Source: Corynebacterium sp. (GTDB taxonomy: Bacteria > Actinomycetota > Actinomycetes > Mycobacteriales > Mycobacteriaceae). Taken from it: DNA of 64,000 nt. The notes beneath the pieces were generated by a model. The model searched no databases, was not told the origin of the DNA, and saw nothing but the letters and a program-made list of their open reading frames with translations. A program made the position numbers and the translations under genes. The stretch is from the NCBI GenBank assembly GCA_030531005.1, contig JAUMTW010000006.1:1-64000 (forward strand), read 5' to 3'. Positions 55,872-64,000 of the stretch are shown one piece after another (position 1 is the first letter of the stretch; each line of letters starts with the position of its first letter).

Positions 55872-56689
55872 TGTTCCCGAATCAGCAGCCCTATCATCGC
55901 CCTGCACCTCCACGCCTGGCTGCCCAAAATCTGAAGGTCACCTACGGCAATTCGGATAAGCCCATCATCGAGAATATGAATGTGCAGATCCCTACTGGGG
56001 AATTCACAGTCATCGTGGGTCCAAATGCCTGTGGTAAGTCGACCTTGTTGCGCACCTTAGCGCGTATGTTGCAGCCCGAGTCAGGGCAGGTCATCTTAGA
56101 TGGTAAGGAGATCGGCTCTTACGATTCCAAAGAGGTTGCCCGGCGCATGTCGTTGCTGCCGCAGTCTCCAGTAGCTCCGGATGGCATCCTGGTCGAAGAC
56201 TTAGTTGGCCGTGGCCGTTACCCACACCATGGCGTAATCCAGCAGTGGACCAAAGAAGACCAGCAGGCTGTCGACTACGCTATGGCGCGCGCCCGGGTGA
56301 CAGAATTGGCAGATCGCTACGTGTCCGAGCTTTCTGGTGGTCAGCGCCAGCGGGTTTGGATTTCTTTAGTTCTGGCCCAAAATTCTCCCATCGTGCTGCT
56401 CGATGAGCCCACTACGTACTTGGATATTACGCACCAGGTTGAGGTACTTAACCTTGCGCGCAGCCTGCAGCGTGAAGGCTTTACGGTGGTGGCCGTGCTA
56501 CACGAGCTGACCCTGGCTTTTCGCTATGCCACTCATTTGATCATGATGAAGCAGGGCCGCATTGTCGCTCAGGGCCCCGTGAATCAAATCGTGAATCCGC
56601 AGCTGCTTTATGATGTCTACAATTTGCAGTGCGACCTGCTGGCCGACCCCCGTACTGGCCGGCCAATTGTGGTTCCACGCGACTATTAA
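55871..56689 (+). CDS. FecE/BtuD-type ABC importer ATPase
   Basis: This 272-residue ATPase has Walker A V-G-P-N-A-C-G-K-S-T-L, Q-loop L-L-P-Q-S, signature L-S-G-G-Q-R-Q-R-V-W-I, and Walker B I-V-L-L-D-E-P-T-T-Y-L-D-I. The L-D-I-x-H-Q sequence is typical of siderophore, heme or B12 importers. The ATG at 55871 shares one base with the permease stop, with GGAGGAAG upstream. Last gene of the locus; pncB converges directly on its stop. Confidence 0.94.
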   Translation: MFPNQQPYHRPAPPRLAAQNLKVTYGNSDKPIIENMNVQIPTGEFTVIVGPNACGKSTLLRTLARMLQPESGQVILDGKEIGSYDSKEVARRMSLLPQSPVAPDGILVEDLVGRGRYPHHGVIQQWTKEDQQAVDYAMARARVTELADRYVSELSGGQRQRVWISLVLAQNSPIVLLDEPTTYLDITHQVEVLNLARSLQREGFTVVAVLHELTLAFRYATHLIMMKQGRIVAQGPVNQIVNPQLLYDVYNLQCDLLADPRTGRPIVVPRDY

Positions 56690-58003
56690 TTAGGATAGGC
56701 CGCTAAAATGCGGCAAAAGTACGGGATCATCCTTACTTAAGGCCAGGCCTTCCCAGGGGAGGGAAACGAGCTGGCCGGCCAGATAGGCGCGTGATTCCTC
56801 CAAGGTGGGCAGGTTCTCTACGACCTGCCCATCACGCATATAAGGAATCGTGAGCTCGCGAATATCTAGTTGCTCACTTTCTGGCTTGGGGGCATCGAAA
56901 GGAATAATGAGCTCTTCCACCGCAGTGCCGGTAGCTCGGTGCGAGCGAATGCCACGCTTGGTGCCGCCGACCATCTTTTTGCCCCAGGAGCGCTTTGCTA
57001 CTGGGTACCCATCGACCTCGACTAGTTTGTAGACCATGCCAGCAGTAGGAGCGCCCGATCCGGTTACTACGGAGGTGCCTACGCCGAAAGAGTCCACTGG
57101 GCTACCACGCAAACCAGCAATGGCATATTCATCGAGATCTGAGCTCACCACAATTTTGGTGTTGTAGGCGCCCAAATTGTCGAGCTCTTGGCGCACTAGG
57201 GTGGTCATTTGGCCGAGATCGCCGGAGTCGATGCGCACTCCGCCGAGGTTCGTGCCTGCAACCTCAATAGCGTTGCGTACCCCTTGGGAAATGTCGTACG
57301 TATCTACCAGAAGGGTTGTGCCCACACCTAAGGCATCAATTTGGGCCTGGAAGGCTGCCTTCTCGTTGGGGTGGCCGGCATCGGTGTGCAATAAAGTCCA
57401 GGCATGCGCTGAAGTTCCTGTGCTGGGGATGCCATAGCGGTAGGCGGCCTCCAGGTTGGAAGTACCCTCGAAACCTGCTAGATAGGCGGCGCGGGTGGCG
57501 GTCACTGCAGCTGCTTCATGGGTGCGGCGTGATCCCATTTCAAATAGGGGGCGCCCATCAGCGGCTACAACCATGCGGGCTGCGGCTGAAGCCACGGCGG
57601 AATCCGCATTCAGGATTGACAAGATAACGGTTTCTAAGATCACGCATTCAGCGAACGTGCCGCGTACGGTGAGAATGGGGGAATTGGGGAAGTAGAGTTC
57701 GCCTTCACGGTAGCCATCAATATGGCCGTTGAAGCGGTAATCGGCGAGGAAGGCCAGCGTCTCGTCATTGAGAAAGTGCAGGGATTCTAGCTGCTCGGGG
57801 GTGAAATAAAAGTTTTGTACAGCTTCAATGACACGAGCTGTGCCGGCAACGACACCATACCGGCGTTCATTAGGGAGTCGGCGGCTAAACACCTCGAAGG
57901 TGCACTGACGGTGTGCGGTTCCATCTGCGAGTGCGGACTGCAGCATCGTCAGTTCGTACATATCTGTTAACAAGGCAGTTGAGGCCTGCTGGTGATTATT
58001 CAC
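56690..58003 (-). CDS. pncB: Nicotinate phosphoribosyltransferase
   Basis: This 437-residue NAD-salvage enzyme makes nicotinate mononucleotide. Seen are T-D-M-Y-E-L-T-M-L near the N-terminus, the family block G-S-R-R-T-H-E, and [10 protein letters not shown] in the phosphoribosyl site. I chose the GTG at 58003, which begins the conserved N-terminus; ATG codons further upstream run into the divergent clpS region. A -10-like TATATT lies a few bases upstream, suggesting a leaderless mRNA. The order pncB-clpS is as in M. tuberculosis Rv1330c-Rv1331. Confidence 0.94.
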   Translation of the reverse strand: MNNHQQASTALLTDMYELTMLQSALADGTAHRQCTFEVFSRRLPNERRYGVVAGTARVIEAVQNFYFTPEQLESLHFLNDETLAFLADYRFNGHIDGYREGELYFPNSPILTVRGTFAECVILETVILSILNADSAVASAAARMVVAADGRPLFEMGSRRTHEAAAVTATRAAYLAGFEGTSNLEAAYRYGIPSTGTSAHAWTLLHTDAGHPNEKAAFQAQIDALGVGTTLLVDTYDISQGVRNAIEVAGTNLGGVRIDSGDLGQMTTLVRQELDNLGAYNTKIVVSSDLDEYAIAGLRGSPVDSFGVGTSVVTGSGAPTAGMVYKLVEVDGYPVAKRSWGKKMVGGTKRGIRSHRATGTAVEELIIPFDAPKPESEQLDIRELTIPYMRDGQVVENLPTLEESRAYLAGQLVSLPWEGLALSKDDPVLLPHFSGLS

Positions 58004-58037
58004 GCAATATAGCCTACTGCACTGTACGCTATATGGT
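58004..58037. promoter_or_regulatory. Very short divergent promoter region, probably leaderless on both sides
   Basis: Only 34 bases separate the pncB GTG (minus) and the first clpS ATG (plus). TATATT-like boxes lie 5-8 bases before each start (GGCTATATT for pncB, CGCTATATGG for clpS), the spacing expected when transcription starts at the start codon. No ribosome-binding site precedes either start. Confidence 0.55.
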
Positions 58038-58364
58038 ATGAATGGGCGAGATTTTGAAATCCGAATGTCCTCACCTATGGCCAGCCCTGAGCTCGACCAG
58101 GAGGTGAGCGTAGACGTCATGTCCAGTGAGAATCTTCCCTGGATGTGCATCGTGTGGGACGACCCCGTCAACCTCATGAGCTACGTGACCTATGTATTCC
58201 AAACTATTTTGGGATACAGCAAAAAGCGTGCCACTGAGCTCATGATGCAAGTCCACACTGAGGGAAAGGCAGTCGTCTCCTCTGGTGAGCGCGACAAAGT
58301 AGAAGCCGATGTGAAGAAGCTGCACACAGCCGGCTTATGGGCAACTATGCAGCAAGGGGGATAA
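58038..58364 (+). CDS. clpS: ClpS, adaptor of the Clp protease (N-degron recognition)
   Basis: This 108-residue protein has a core [14 protein letters not shown] and [12 protein letters not shown], the ClpS ligand-pocket and ClpA/ClpC-docking segments. ATG 58038 would be leaderless; ATG 58065 (M-S-S-P-M-A-S-P) matches the usual corynebacterial N-terminus and may be the real or second start. It is followed by the DUF2017 gene after six bases. Confidence 0.94.
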   Translation: MNGRDFEIRMSSPMASPELDQEVSVDVMSSENLPWMCIVWDDPVNLMSYVTYVFQTILGYSKKRATELMMQVHTEGKAVVSSGERDKVEADVKKLHTAGLWATMQQGG

Positions 58365-58370
58365 GCAGCA

Positions 58371-58919
58371 GTGCAACCGTGGAAGAAGAAAAAGGGCCTT
58401 CGCCGTACCGCACATTACCAGTGCGTCTTAGAGCCCATCGAGCGTGAGATTCTTGGTAATTTAGTTTCTACCGTCAGTGAGGCCTTGATGGCGCGTGCGC
58501 GCTCTGCCCCGAAAGATGAGCTGGCAGAACTCACTGGCATTAACTCCGGGCATAAGGACGCTCCGAGTGATCCTTCCTTGGCCCGGCTATTGCCAGATTT
58601 TGAGCGCGAAGGCGATGAGGAGTTCGAAGGTGATAACGCTTTGCTCCGCTCTCTTCATGAGCAAGACATCACCCGTGCCAAGCTAGAGAACCTCCAAGTC
58701 GTAGGCAACGCACTCGGACCCGATGGTTCGGTGCATGTCAGCGTCGATGAATCAGAAGCCCACGCCTGGGTAGCAGCGCTTAATGATGTTCGTCTTTATC
58801 TGGCGGCTGCGGATGTTGTCGCCGATGCGGCCGCCTATGAGCGGGAGAGTCTTATTGAATGGCTGGCCTATAATCAGGAGACCCTATTAGAAGCGATGAT
58901 GGGAGATAGCGTCTCATAA
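58371..58919 (+). CDS. DUF2017 protein, AosR-like
   Basis: This 182-residue protein has a basic N-terminus (K-K-K-K-G-L-R-R) and the conserved L-E-P-I-E-R-E-I-L and L-N-D-V-R-L-Y-L-A elements of DUF2017, which always follows clpS in actinobacteria. The M. tuberculosis homologue AosR (Rv1332) is a thiol-responsive regulator acting with SigH on the mec-cysO-cysM cluster. Here only one Cys (about residue 18) is present and those target genes are absent downstream, so the role may differ. Confidence 0.85.
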   Translation: MQPWKKKKGLRRTAHYQCVLEPIEREILGNLVSTVSEALMARARSAPKDELAELTGINSGHKDAPSDPSLARLLPDFEREGDEEFEGDNALLRSLHEQDITRAKLENLQVVGNALGPDGSVHVSVDESEAHAWVAALNDVRLYLAAADVVADAAAYERESLIEWLAYNQETLLEAMMGDSVS

Positions 58920-58957
58920 CGGGGTGCTACATTCTACAAAAGAAGGGAAATGATCCA

Positions 58958-59578
58958 ATGAGTGGGCCTCGTGGTTTTGGGGTAGGGCTGCGCACTGCCT
59001 TGCTCTATCTGTTGCTGATCTGGGCGGTGTTCATCGTCAATACGATGCTCTTCCAGGGCAACCTGCTTTATTATGGTATTCACCCGCGAGAAGTATCCGC
59101 CATTTGGCATATTTTCACTTCGCCACTGCTACATGCTAATTACACACATTTAGTGGGTAATTCTTTTACTGGTGCCTTCTTCTGCTTCCTCGTGGCCTAT
59201 TCCGGCAAACGGGTGTTCTGGGAGGTCACCACCATTGTGACCGTGCTCGGTGGTATTGGTGTGTGGTTTTTCGGTGGTGTAGGCACAAACCACGTGGGTG
59301 CGTCTGGGTTGATTTACGGCTGGTTGGCCTACTTGGTTATCCGCGGCATTTTTAACCGCAGTTTTTCCCAATTCATTCTGGGAGTTTTCTTAGTGATGAC
59401 CTACTCCGGTTTGGTGTGGGGTATGTTCCCTACCACCCCGGGGGTTTCTTGGCAGGCACACCTCTTCGGCGCACTGGCCGGTGTTTTCGCAGGCGCGTTC
59501 ATTACCTCCGATGACCCACCGAAGTTGCAGCGGACGCGCCGCCCGCAGCAACCAACGCCCCAGTACTACCAATACTAA
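58958..59578 (+). CDS. Rhomboid-family intramembrane serine protease
   Basis: This 206-residue protein has six membrane helices. The catalytic Ser lies in G-A-S-G-L-I-Y-G and the catalytic His in W-Q-A-H-L-F-G-A-L-A-G. The H-x-N-like L-L-H-A-N-Y-T-H-L-V-G-N-S segment stabilises the oxyanion. It cleaves single-pass membrane proteins within the membrane. The tail is Pro/Gln-rich and ends P-Q-Y-Y-Q-Y, resembling the P-Y-Y-G-Q tail of the surface protein at 52454. Homologous to Rv1337 by position. Confidence 0.9.
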   Translation: MSGPRGFGVGLRTALLYLLLIWAVFIVNTMLFQGNLLYYGIHPREVSAIWHIFTSPLLHANYTHLVGNSFTGAFFCFLVAYSGKRVFWEVTTIVTVLGGIGVWFFGGVGTNHVGASGLIYGWLAYLVIRGIFNRSFSQFILGVFLVMTYSGLVWGMFPTTPGVSWQAHLFGALAGVFAGAFITSDDPPKLQRTRRPQQPTPQYYQY

Positions 59579-59587
59579 GGATGACTT

Positions 59588-60391
59588 GTGGCCATTAGTG
59601 CTGAATCTCCTATCGGGATTTTCGACTCCGGTGTCGGTGGTCTTACAGTAGCCCGCGCCATTATGGAGCAGCTGCCCGATGAATCCGTCTATTACATTGG
59701 AGATACTGCCCGTACCCCTTATGGACCTAAACCCATTGCGCAGGTGCGCGAATATTCCATTGAAATTGGCGATGCCTTAATGGAGCGCGATTGCAAAATG
59801 ATTGTGATCGCCTGCAATACCGCAACCTCTGCTGCCCTGCGCGATCTTCGCGAGCGCTATGACGTGCCGGTGATCGGCGTGATTCTACCGGCCGTGCGGC
59901 GTGCAGTTGCGGCCACCCGCAATGGCAAGATTGGGGTCATCGGTACGGAAGGCACCATCAAATCCGGGGCTTATCAAGAGCTTTTTGCCGCCAGCCCCAA
60001 TGTGGAGGTTTTCGCCCAAGCCTGCCCCAGCTTTGTGAGCTTCGTGGAGCGCGGTATTACTGCTGGGCGCCAGATTCTAGGAGTAGCGGAAGGATACCTT
60101 GCCCCGTTGCAGGCCGCTGGGGTAGACACCCTGGTACTGGGCTGCACGCACTATCCACTGCTTACGGGCGTCATCCAGCTGGCTGTGGGGGATCATGTCA
60201 CCCTCGTTTCCTCTTCTGATGAAACTGTCAAAGACGTACTGCGTACCTTGAATAGCACGGAAATGTTGGCCCCAGCTGGTAATCCGCGGGTGCAGCGCAT
60301 TTTTGAATCCACTGGTGACCCGGCATCCTTTGCACAGTTATCTCAACGATTTTTGGGGCCGAATGTGACACACGTCGAAAAGCTGCGTTAG
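59588..60391 (+). CDS. murI: Glutamate racemase
   Basis: This 267-residue enzyme makes D-glutamate for peptidoglycan. The two catalytic Cys are visible in A-C-N-T-A-T-S-A and L-G-C-T-H-Y-P-L-L, with the N-terminal [15 protein letters not shown] start at 59588, nine bases after the rhomboid stop. Confidence 0.97.
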   Translation: MAISAESPIGIFDSGVGGLTVARAIMEQLPDESVYYIGDTARTPYGPKPIAQVREYSIEIGDALMERDCKMIVIACNTATSAALRDLRERYDVPVIGVILPAVRRAVAATRNGKIGVIGTEGTIKSGAYQELFAASPNVEVFAQACPSFVSFVERGITAGRQILGVAEGYLAPLQAAGVDTLVLGCTHYPLLTGVIQLAVGDHVTLVSSSDETVKDVLRTLNSTEMLAPAGNPRVQRIFESTGDPASFAQLSQRFLGPNVTHVEKLR

Positions 60392-60442
60392 TGTAATTTC
60401 CCCCGAACTTGGTGGATACTGCCTGGCAAAGCTGGCAAAGTA

Positions 60443-61213
60443 ATGGGTATGAAGCTTGCGGTTATGGGCAGTTCGGGCAGTCTGGCTGCCCCCACGAATC
60501 CGGCCTCGGGATATTTGCTTAGCGATGGCACCACCAATCTCCTCGCCGATATTGGCCCAGGAGTTCTCGGGCAGCTGCAAAATGTGTGTAACCCCGCAAG
60601 CGCACACGTCGTATTTTCGCACCTGCACCCGGACCACTGTCTGGATTTTCCCTCCCTGTTAGTTTGGCGCCGCTATCATCCCACCTTAATGGCCACTGAG
60701 CGCCATATTTGTGCCGGCCCTAGTGATACCGCCGCCCGGCTGGGACCCTTAAGCGGTGATGCCCCCGGCGAGGTGGATGACATGGGGGATACCTTCGACC
60801 TGCACACCTGGGAGCTCGGTGGTGCGCTGGAGATCGGAGATTTCCGCATTACTCCCTTTAGCGCGATCCATCCCATTGAGAGCTATAGCCTGCGCATCGC
60901 CCACACCAGCGGCCCAGTGGTAGCCTACTCCGGGGATACCGCATATACCGAAGAGCTCACGAAGTGCGCTCAGGATGCCGACCTCTTTTTATGCGAGGCC
61001 ACCTGGGGATCGAAAGAGAGCACGATGGTCCCTGATATGCATTTGTCGGGTGGGCAGGCTGGGCGCATCGCCCAACAAGCCGGGGCCCGGCACCTCGTGC
61101 TCATCCACATCCCTCCATGGGCTGACCCTGATGAGGCCTATACAGCAGCACGCGCAGAATATAGCGGCCCAATCGATATTGCTACTTCCGGAATGGAATT
61201 CCAGCTGCGGTAG
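60443..61213 (+). CDS. cpdA: Metallo-beta-lactamase-fold cAMP phosphodiesterase (CpdA / Rv1339 type)
   Basis: This 256-residue class II phosphodiesterase-like protein has V-M-G-S-S-G-S at the N-terminus, the metal motif [11 protein letters not shown] near residue 55, A-Y-S-G-D-T-A-Y with the bridging Asp, and H-I-P-P-W-A-D near the end. It closely matches M. tuberculosis Rv1339 and the corynebacterial CpdA, which lower cAMP. The place between murI and rph is conserved. ATG 60443 or 60449 can start it. Confidence 0.85.
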   Translation: MGMKLAVMGSSGSLAAPTNPASGYLLSDGTTNLLADIGPGVLGQLQNVCNPASAHVVFSHLHPDHCLDFPSLLVWRRYHPTLMATERHICAGPSDTAARLGPLSGDAPGEVDDMGDTFDLHTWELGGALEIGDFRITPFSAIHPIESYSLRIAHTSGPVVAYSGDTAYTEELTKCAQDADLFLCEATWGSKESTMVPDMHLSGGQAGRIAQQAGARHLVLIHIPPWADPDEAYTAARAEYSGPIDIATSGMEFQLR

Positions 61214-61223
61214 AGTAGGGGCC

Positions 61224-61952
61224 ATGACCCAAGAATTCTTACGCAAGGACGGTCGCCGCACCGATCAGCTGCGCACCGTCAGCATCACCCGTGGCTTCAC
61301 CAGCAACCCCGCCGGCAGCGTTTTGGTCGAATTCGGCCAAACCCGCGTGCTGTGCACTGCCTCTATTAAAGAGGGCGTCCCCCGCTTCAAAAAGGATAGC
61401 GGCGAAGGGTGGTTAACAGCCGAATACGCCATGCTGCCTGCTTCCACCCATGAGCGTATGCCTCGTGAATCTATGCGCGGCAAAGTCAAGGGCCGTACCC
61501 ACGAAATTTCCCGCCTCATTGGGCGTAGTTTGCGCGCTGCGATTGATCTGCGCGCGCTTGGCGAGAACACCATTGAGCTCGACTGCGATGTCCTCCAAGC
61601 AGATGGCGGTACCCGAACCGCGAGCATCACCGGCGCTTACGTCGCGTTGGCCGATGCCGTTGCCAAGCTGCAAGAGGCTGGTGTGGTACCCGGCAACCCA
61701 CTCAAAGAACCAGTAGCCGCAGTCTCTGTGGGCTTGATAGATGACCACGTCTGCCTAGATTTGCCCTATGAAGAAGATTCGCGGGCCCAGGTCGATATGA
61801 ATGTGGTGATGACTGCCAGCGGTAACCTCGTGGAAGTGCAGGGCACCGCCGAGGATGGCACCTTCACCCGCGCCCAACTCACGGAATTCCTTGATGTCGC
61901 CGCCATCGGCTGCGAGCGGCTCTTTGTTGCCCAGCGTGAGGCTTTGGCATGA
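61224..61952 (+). CDS. rph: Ribonuclease PH
   Basis: This 242-residue phosphorolytic 3'-exonuclease trims tRNA 3' ends. Seen are [21 protein letters not shown] and the catalytic region [15 protein letters not shown] chose the ATG at 61224 (GAGTAGGG upstream); the upstream open frame overlaps cpdA. It overlaps rdgB by four bases. Confidence 0.97.
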   Translation: MTQEFLRKDGRRTDQLRTVSITRGFTSNPAGSVLVEFGQTRVLCTASIKEGVPRFKKDSGEGWLTAEYAMLPASTHERMPRESMRGKVKGRTHEISRLIGRSLRAAIDLRALGENTIELDCDVLQADGGTRTASITGAYVALADAVAKLQEAGVVPGNPLKEPVAAVSVGLIDDHVCLDLPYEEDSRAQVDMNVVMTASGNLVEVQGTAEDGTFTRAQLTEFLDVAAIGCERLFVAQREALA

Positions 61953-62569
61953 ACGCAGTCGTAGTACTGGCCTCCCACAATGCCAAGAAAGCCAAAGAGC
62001 TGGCTGCAATCGTTGCTGGTGCCGGTCTCCCAATCACCGTGCGTACGCTGGCCGACTACGAGGCGTATCCAGAGCCTAAGGAGAATGGGGCTAGTTTTGC
62101 CGAAAATGCGTTGATCAAAGCCCGCGCTGCAGCCGCTCACACCGGGCAGGTAGCGTTGGCAGACGATTCAGGGCTGTGCGTTGCCGCCCTCAATGAAATG
62201 CCTGGTATCTTTTCGGCGCGCTGGGCTGGTGGTCATGGCAACGACCAGGCCAATCTTGACTTGGTTCTTGCTCAGCTTGCTGATGTCCCGGCGGCTCGGC
62301 GCCAAGCAGCCTTCGTCTCCGTGTGCGCTTTAGTGCATCCTGATGGGCAAGAAGAGGTTGTCGAAGGTCGTTGGGAGGGGCGCCTGCTTACAGCAGAAGC
62401 GGGTGAGGGGGGCTTTGGATATGATCCCATCTTTGTACCCCATGAAGAAGATACGGCTGGCACCGGGCGTACGAGTGCCGAAATGAGTGCGGCGGAAAAG
62501 AATGCTCTTTCCCACCGTCATAAAGCTTTGGTGCAATTAGTGCCGCACCTGGCTGCTTTGGCCTCCTAG
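61949..62569 (+). CDS. rdgB: Non-canonical purine NTP pyrophosphatase (RdgB/HAM1)
   Basis: This 206-residue enzyme hydrolyses dITP/XTP and keeps deaminated purines out of DNA. Seen are [31 protein letters not shown] and G-G-F-G-Y-D-P-I-F. Translationally coupled to rph. Its stop overlaps the convergent DUF3817 gene by four bases. Confidence 0.97.
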   Translation: MNAVVVLASHNAKKAKELAAIVAGAGLPITVRTLADYEAYPEPKENGASFAENALIKARAAAAHTGQVALADDSGLCVAALNEMPGIFSARWAGGHGNDQANLDLVLAQLADVPAARRQAAFVSVCALVHPDGQEEVVEGRWEGRLLTAEAGEGGFGYDPIFVPHEEDTAGTGRTSAEMSAAEKNALSHRHKALVQLVPHLAALAS

Positions 62570-62910
62570 AGATCGAAGGTGCGTGTGACTTCCTGGCGGC
62601 GCCAATGCTCCACGAAGAAGGAGAGGAATGGCACGGTGCCTGCTAGGGCGGTCACAATCCACTTGGTTGGATCCCAACGTGCAATCGTCCCCAGGTTTAA
62701 GGTTGCAACGAGATAGAGCATGTAGAAGAGGCCATGGATCTGGCCAATGTAGCCAGCCCAATCCGGGATATCCATACCGAGTAGATAGTCACAAATCATG
62801 CGGATGGTGAGGATAATCAGCCAGACGCCGGTGACCCAGGCTGCTATCGAGAAAAGGGTGAGGGCCTTGCGCACACGGCGCTGCCGTTCAGGATGGACAG
62901 GGGTGCTCAC
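62566..62910 (-). CDS. DUF3817 small membrane protein
   Basis: This 114-residue protein has three or four hydrophobic helices and the DUF3817 pattern G-x-I-H-G-L-F-Y-M-L-Y. The family is widespread in actinobacteria, and it also follows rdgB in mycobacteria (Rv1342c position). Function unknown. The C-terminus is basic and aromatic (W-R-R-Q-E-V-T-R-T-F). Second gene of a two-gene unit. Confidence 0.85.
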   Translation of the reverse strand: MSTPVHPERQRRVRKALTLFSIAAWVTGVWLIILTIRMICDYLLGMDIPDWAGYIGQIHGLFYMLYLVATLNLGTIARWDPTKWIVTALAGTVPFLSFFVEHWRRQEVTRTFDL

Positions 62911-62914
62911 TTGG

Positions 62915-63292
62915 TTATGCTCCTTGGGTGGTATCGCCGCGGCGCTGCTGGTTTAAAGCATTAAATTCTTCAACGCTTAATTGGGTGCGCTGCGGGAGGA
63001 AATCCGGGTCAATTTCGGTAATGGTTTCGGGGTCTTTGGGCTCTTCATAAATCTCATCATCACTCTTGTAGCGCTCATTTTCATAGGCCACGAATTTGCG
63101 ATATGCGATGACGAAGAAGGCGCCGAAGAAGGGCCATTGCATGGCATAGCCTAGGTTTTGGAAGGTGCCGGAACCAGATTTGAATCGGGTCCACTGCCAC
63201 CACGCTAGCGCGAAGGAGGTGATGACGAGCACGAAGAGAAAGAGAAGGTGCCATAGCCGGACGCGAAACTTCCGGGGTTCTGGCTCAGTCAC
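62915..63292 (-). CDS. Small membrane protein with cytoplasmic acidic tail
   Basis: This 125-residue protein has two membrane helices (about 13-32 and 46-62) and an acidic C-terminal tail with Asp/Glu/Pro clusters (D-D-E-I-Y-E-E-P). Position and two-gene pairing with DUF3817 match the M. tuberculosis Rv1342c-Rv1343c pair. Function unknown. ATG 63292 starts it; the next gene begins four bases after its stop. Confidence 0.75.
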   Translation of the reverse strand: MTEPEPRKFRVRLWHLLFLFVLVITSFALAWWQWTRFKSGSGTFQNLGYAMQWPFFGAFFVIAYRKFVAYENERYKSDDEIYEEPKDPETITEIDPDFLPQRTQLSVEEFNALNQQRRGDTTQGA

Positions 63293-63381
63293 GTGCTTTC
63301 TTCCTTCCTACCGGGAAACCTACTGCATCCATTGTACTGTTGAACTTTACATTCCGTTGAGCTAAACTTAGCAAACGTTGC

Positions 63382-63466
<85 letters not shown>

Positions 63467-63471
63467 TGAGT

Positions 63472-63497
63472 GGCCTCGCGAAATGCGGGGCCTTTTT
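63472..63497 (+). terminator. Intrinsic terminator after tRNA-Leu
   Basis: GGCCTCGC (63472-63479) pairs with GCGGGGCC (63485-63492, one wobble) with a five-base loop and TTTTT. Confidence 0.88.
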
Positions 63498-63625
63498 CCT
63501 TTGGTGGGCTGCCATGTACCCCATTGAGCAATGAGACCTTGGAGTGTGCGCTCCGCGCATTTTCGTGCCCCAATACTTGTTAGACTCGGATGCGAACATA
63601 TCCCAGCGATACAGGAGTAAGGCGC

Positions 63626-64000
63626 TTGAAGCAGCGAGGTGTAGTTTTTAGTGGACAAGGTCATCCTTGGGTACCCATCGTGGCTGAATACCAGGATACG
63701 GCTGACCTCCAAACGTGGGAGCGGGCAGCAGCCCGACTGCGCGAACATTACGTCGCGTTACCATGGGAGCTCACCCCAACTGCCCCAACTGCCCTAACCG
63801 CTCAGCCTATTTGTAGTGTGCCCGGTATCTTGGCTGCAAATTTGTTCCAGGCAGCCGAGCTGGGCGTTGATGGTCGCTGGCCCCTGTGGGGTCACTCCCA
63901 GGGGTTGCTGGCTAAATATGCGCTCGAACACGATGCGGAAACCGCGATAATTGCCGCCTTCCTCATTGCTCAAGCCATGCAGCAGCATGCCGAGCAGGAA
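63626..64000 (+). CDS. Type I fatty acid synthase, N-terminal acetyl/acyl-transferase part (runs off the window)
   Basis: The frame is open from TTG 63626 (AGGAGTAAGG upstream) to the window end: 125 residues of a much longer protein. V-V-F-S-G-Q-G-H-P-W-V at the start and G-H-S-Q-G-L-L near residue 95 are the acyltransferase-domain marks that open bacterial FAS-I. FAS-I is the multifunctional enzyme making C16-C18 acids for membranes and mycolates in corynebacteria. The upstream tRNA-Leu and its terminator make this a separate transcript. Whether it is the fasA or fasB type cannot be told from this part. Confidence 0.82.
   Translation, partial: MKQRGVVFSGQGHPWVPIVAEYQDTADLQTWERAAARLREHYVALPWELTPTAPTALTAQPICSVPGILAANLFQAAELGVDGRWPLWGHSQGLLAKYALEHDAETAIIAAFLIAQAMQQHAEQE

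Overview
The window comes from a corynebacterium-type actinobacterium of moderate GC content. The evidence is the conserved block nrdHIE-ftn-nrdF-ctaD-serB, the block pncB-clpS-DUF2017-rhomboid-murI-cpdA-rph-rdgB (the same order as Mycobacterium tuberculosis Rv1330c-Rv1341, minus mec-cysO-cysM), and the start of a bacterial type I fatty acid synthase at the right edge. Names rest on motifs and remembered family sequences; no search was run.

Layout. 1-8.4 kb: two fluoride channel subunits (crcB pair), a 1.5 kb gene-poor stretch with relics of a nitrate/nitrite-porter-like gene, a MacB/FtsX-type ABC exporter and phosphoglucomutase. 8.4-32.4 kb: a lipid-oriented accessory region. It holds three intact acyl-CoA/AMP ligase paralogues, a decayed fourth (28075-28955, minus), a self-sufficient P450-reductase fusion of the CYP102 (BM3) type, two secreted SGNH hydrolases, a complete Propionibacterium-type transcarboxylase operon (5S, 12S, small subunit, 1.3S biotin carrier), a secreted trypsin-like protease, two inositol-monophosphatase-family genes, prfB and a YkvI-like transporter. 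32.4-46.6 kb: conserved genes (fructosamine kinase, nadE, an HNH protein, rpmJ, class Ib ribonucleotide reductase, ferritin, ctaD, serB, Pth2-like, dinG). 46.7-56.7 kb: a FecBCDE-type metal-chelate ABC importer interleaved with three unusual surface-anchored proteins. 56.7-64 kb: pncB, the clpS-to-rdgB run, two small membrane proteins, tRNA-Leu and the start of FAS-I.

How the parts fit. Secreted hydrolases could release fatty acids, the ligases activate them, the P450 could hydroxylate them, and the transcarboxylase could link propionyl-CoA (for example from odd-chain lipids) to oxaloacetate. This suggests a lipid-rich host surface niche, but that is inference.

Most notable observation: both SGNH hydrolase genes are followed within 15-25 bases, on the same strand, by a tiny gene with its own ribosome-binding site (42 and 44 codons). 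Both predicted peptides lack Lys, Arg, His and Cys, are acidic overall and mostly apolar, and match the size and character of leaderless corynebacterial PorA/PorH-type outer-membrane peptides. Second: the 46.9-56.7 kb locus looks like a surface relay feeding an ABC importer. It uses Ig-like domains, a YVTN-type propeller and a Y/G/Q-rich cytoplasmic tail, with no HtaA domain that I could recognise.
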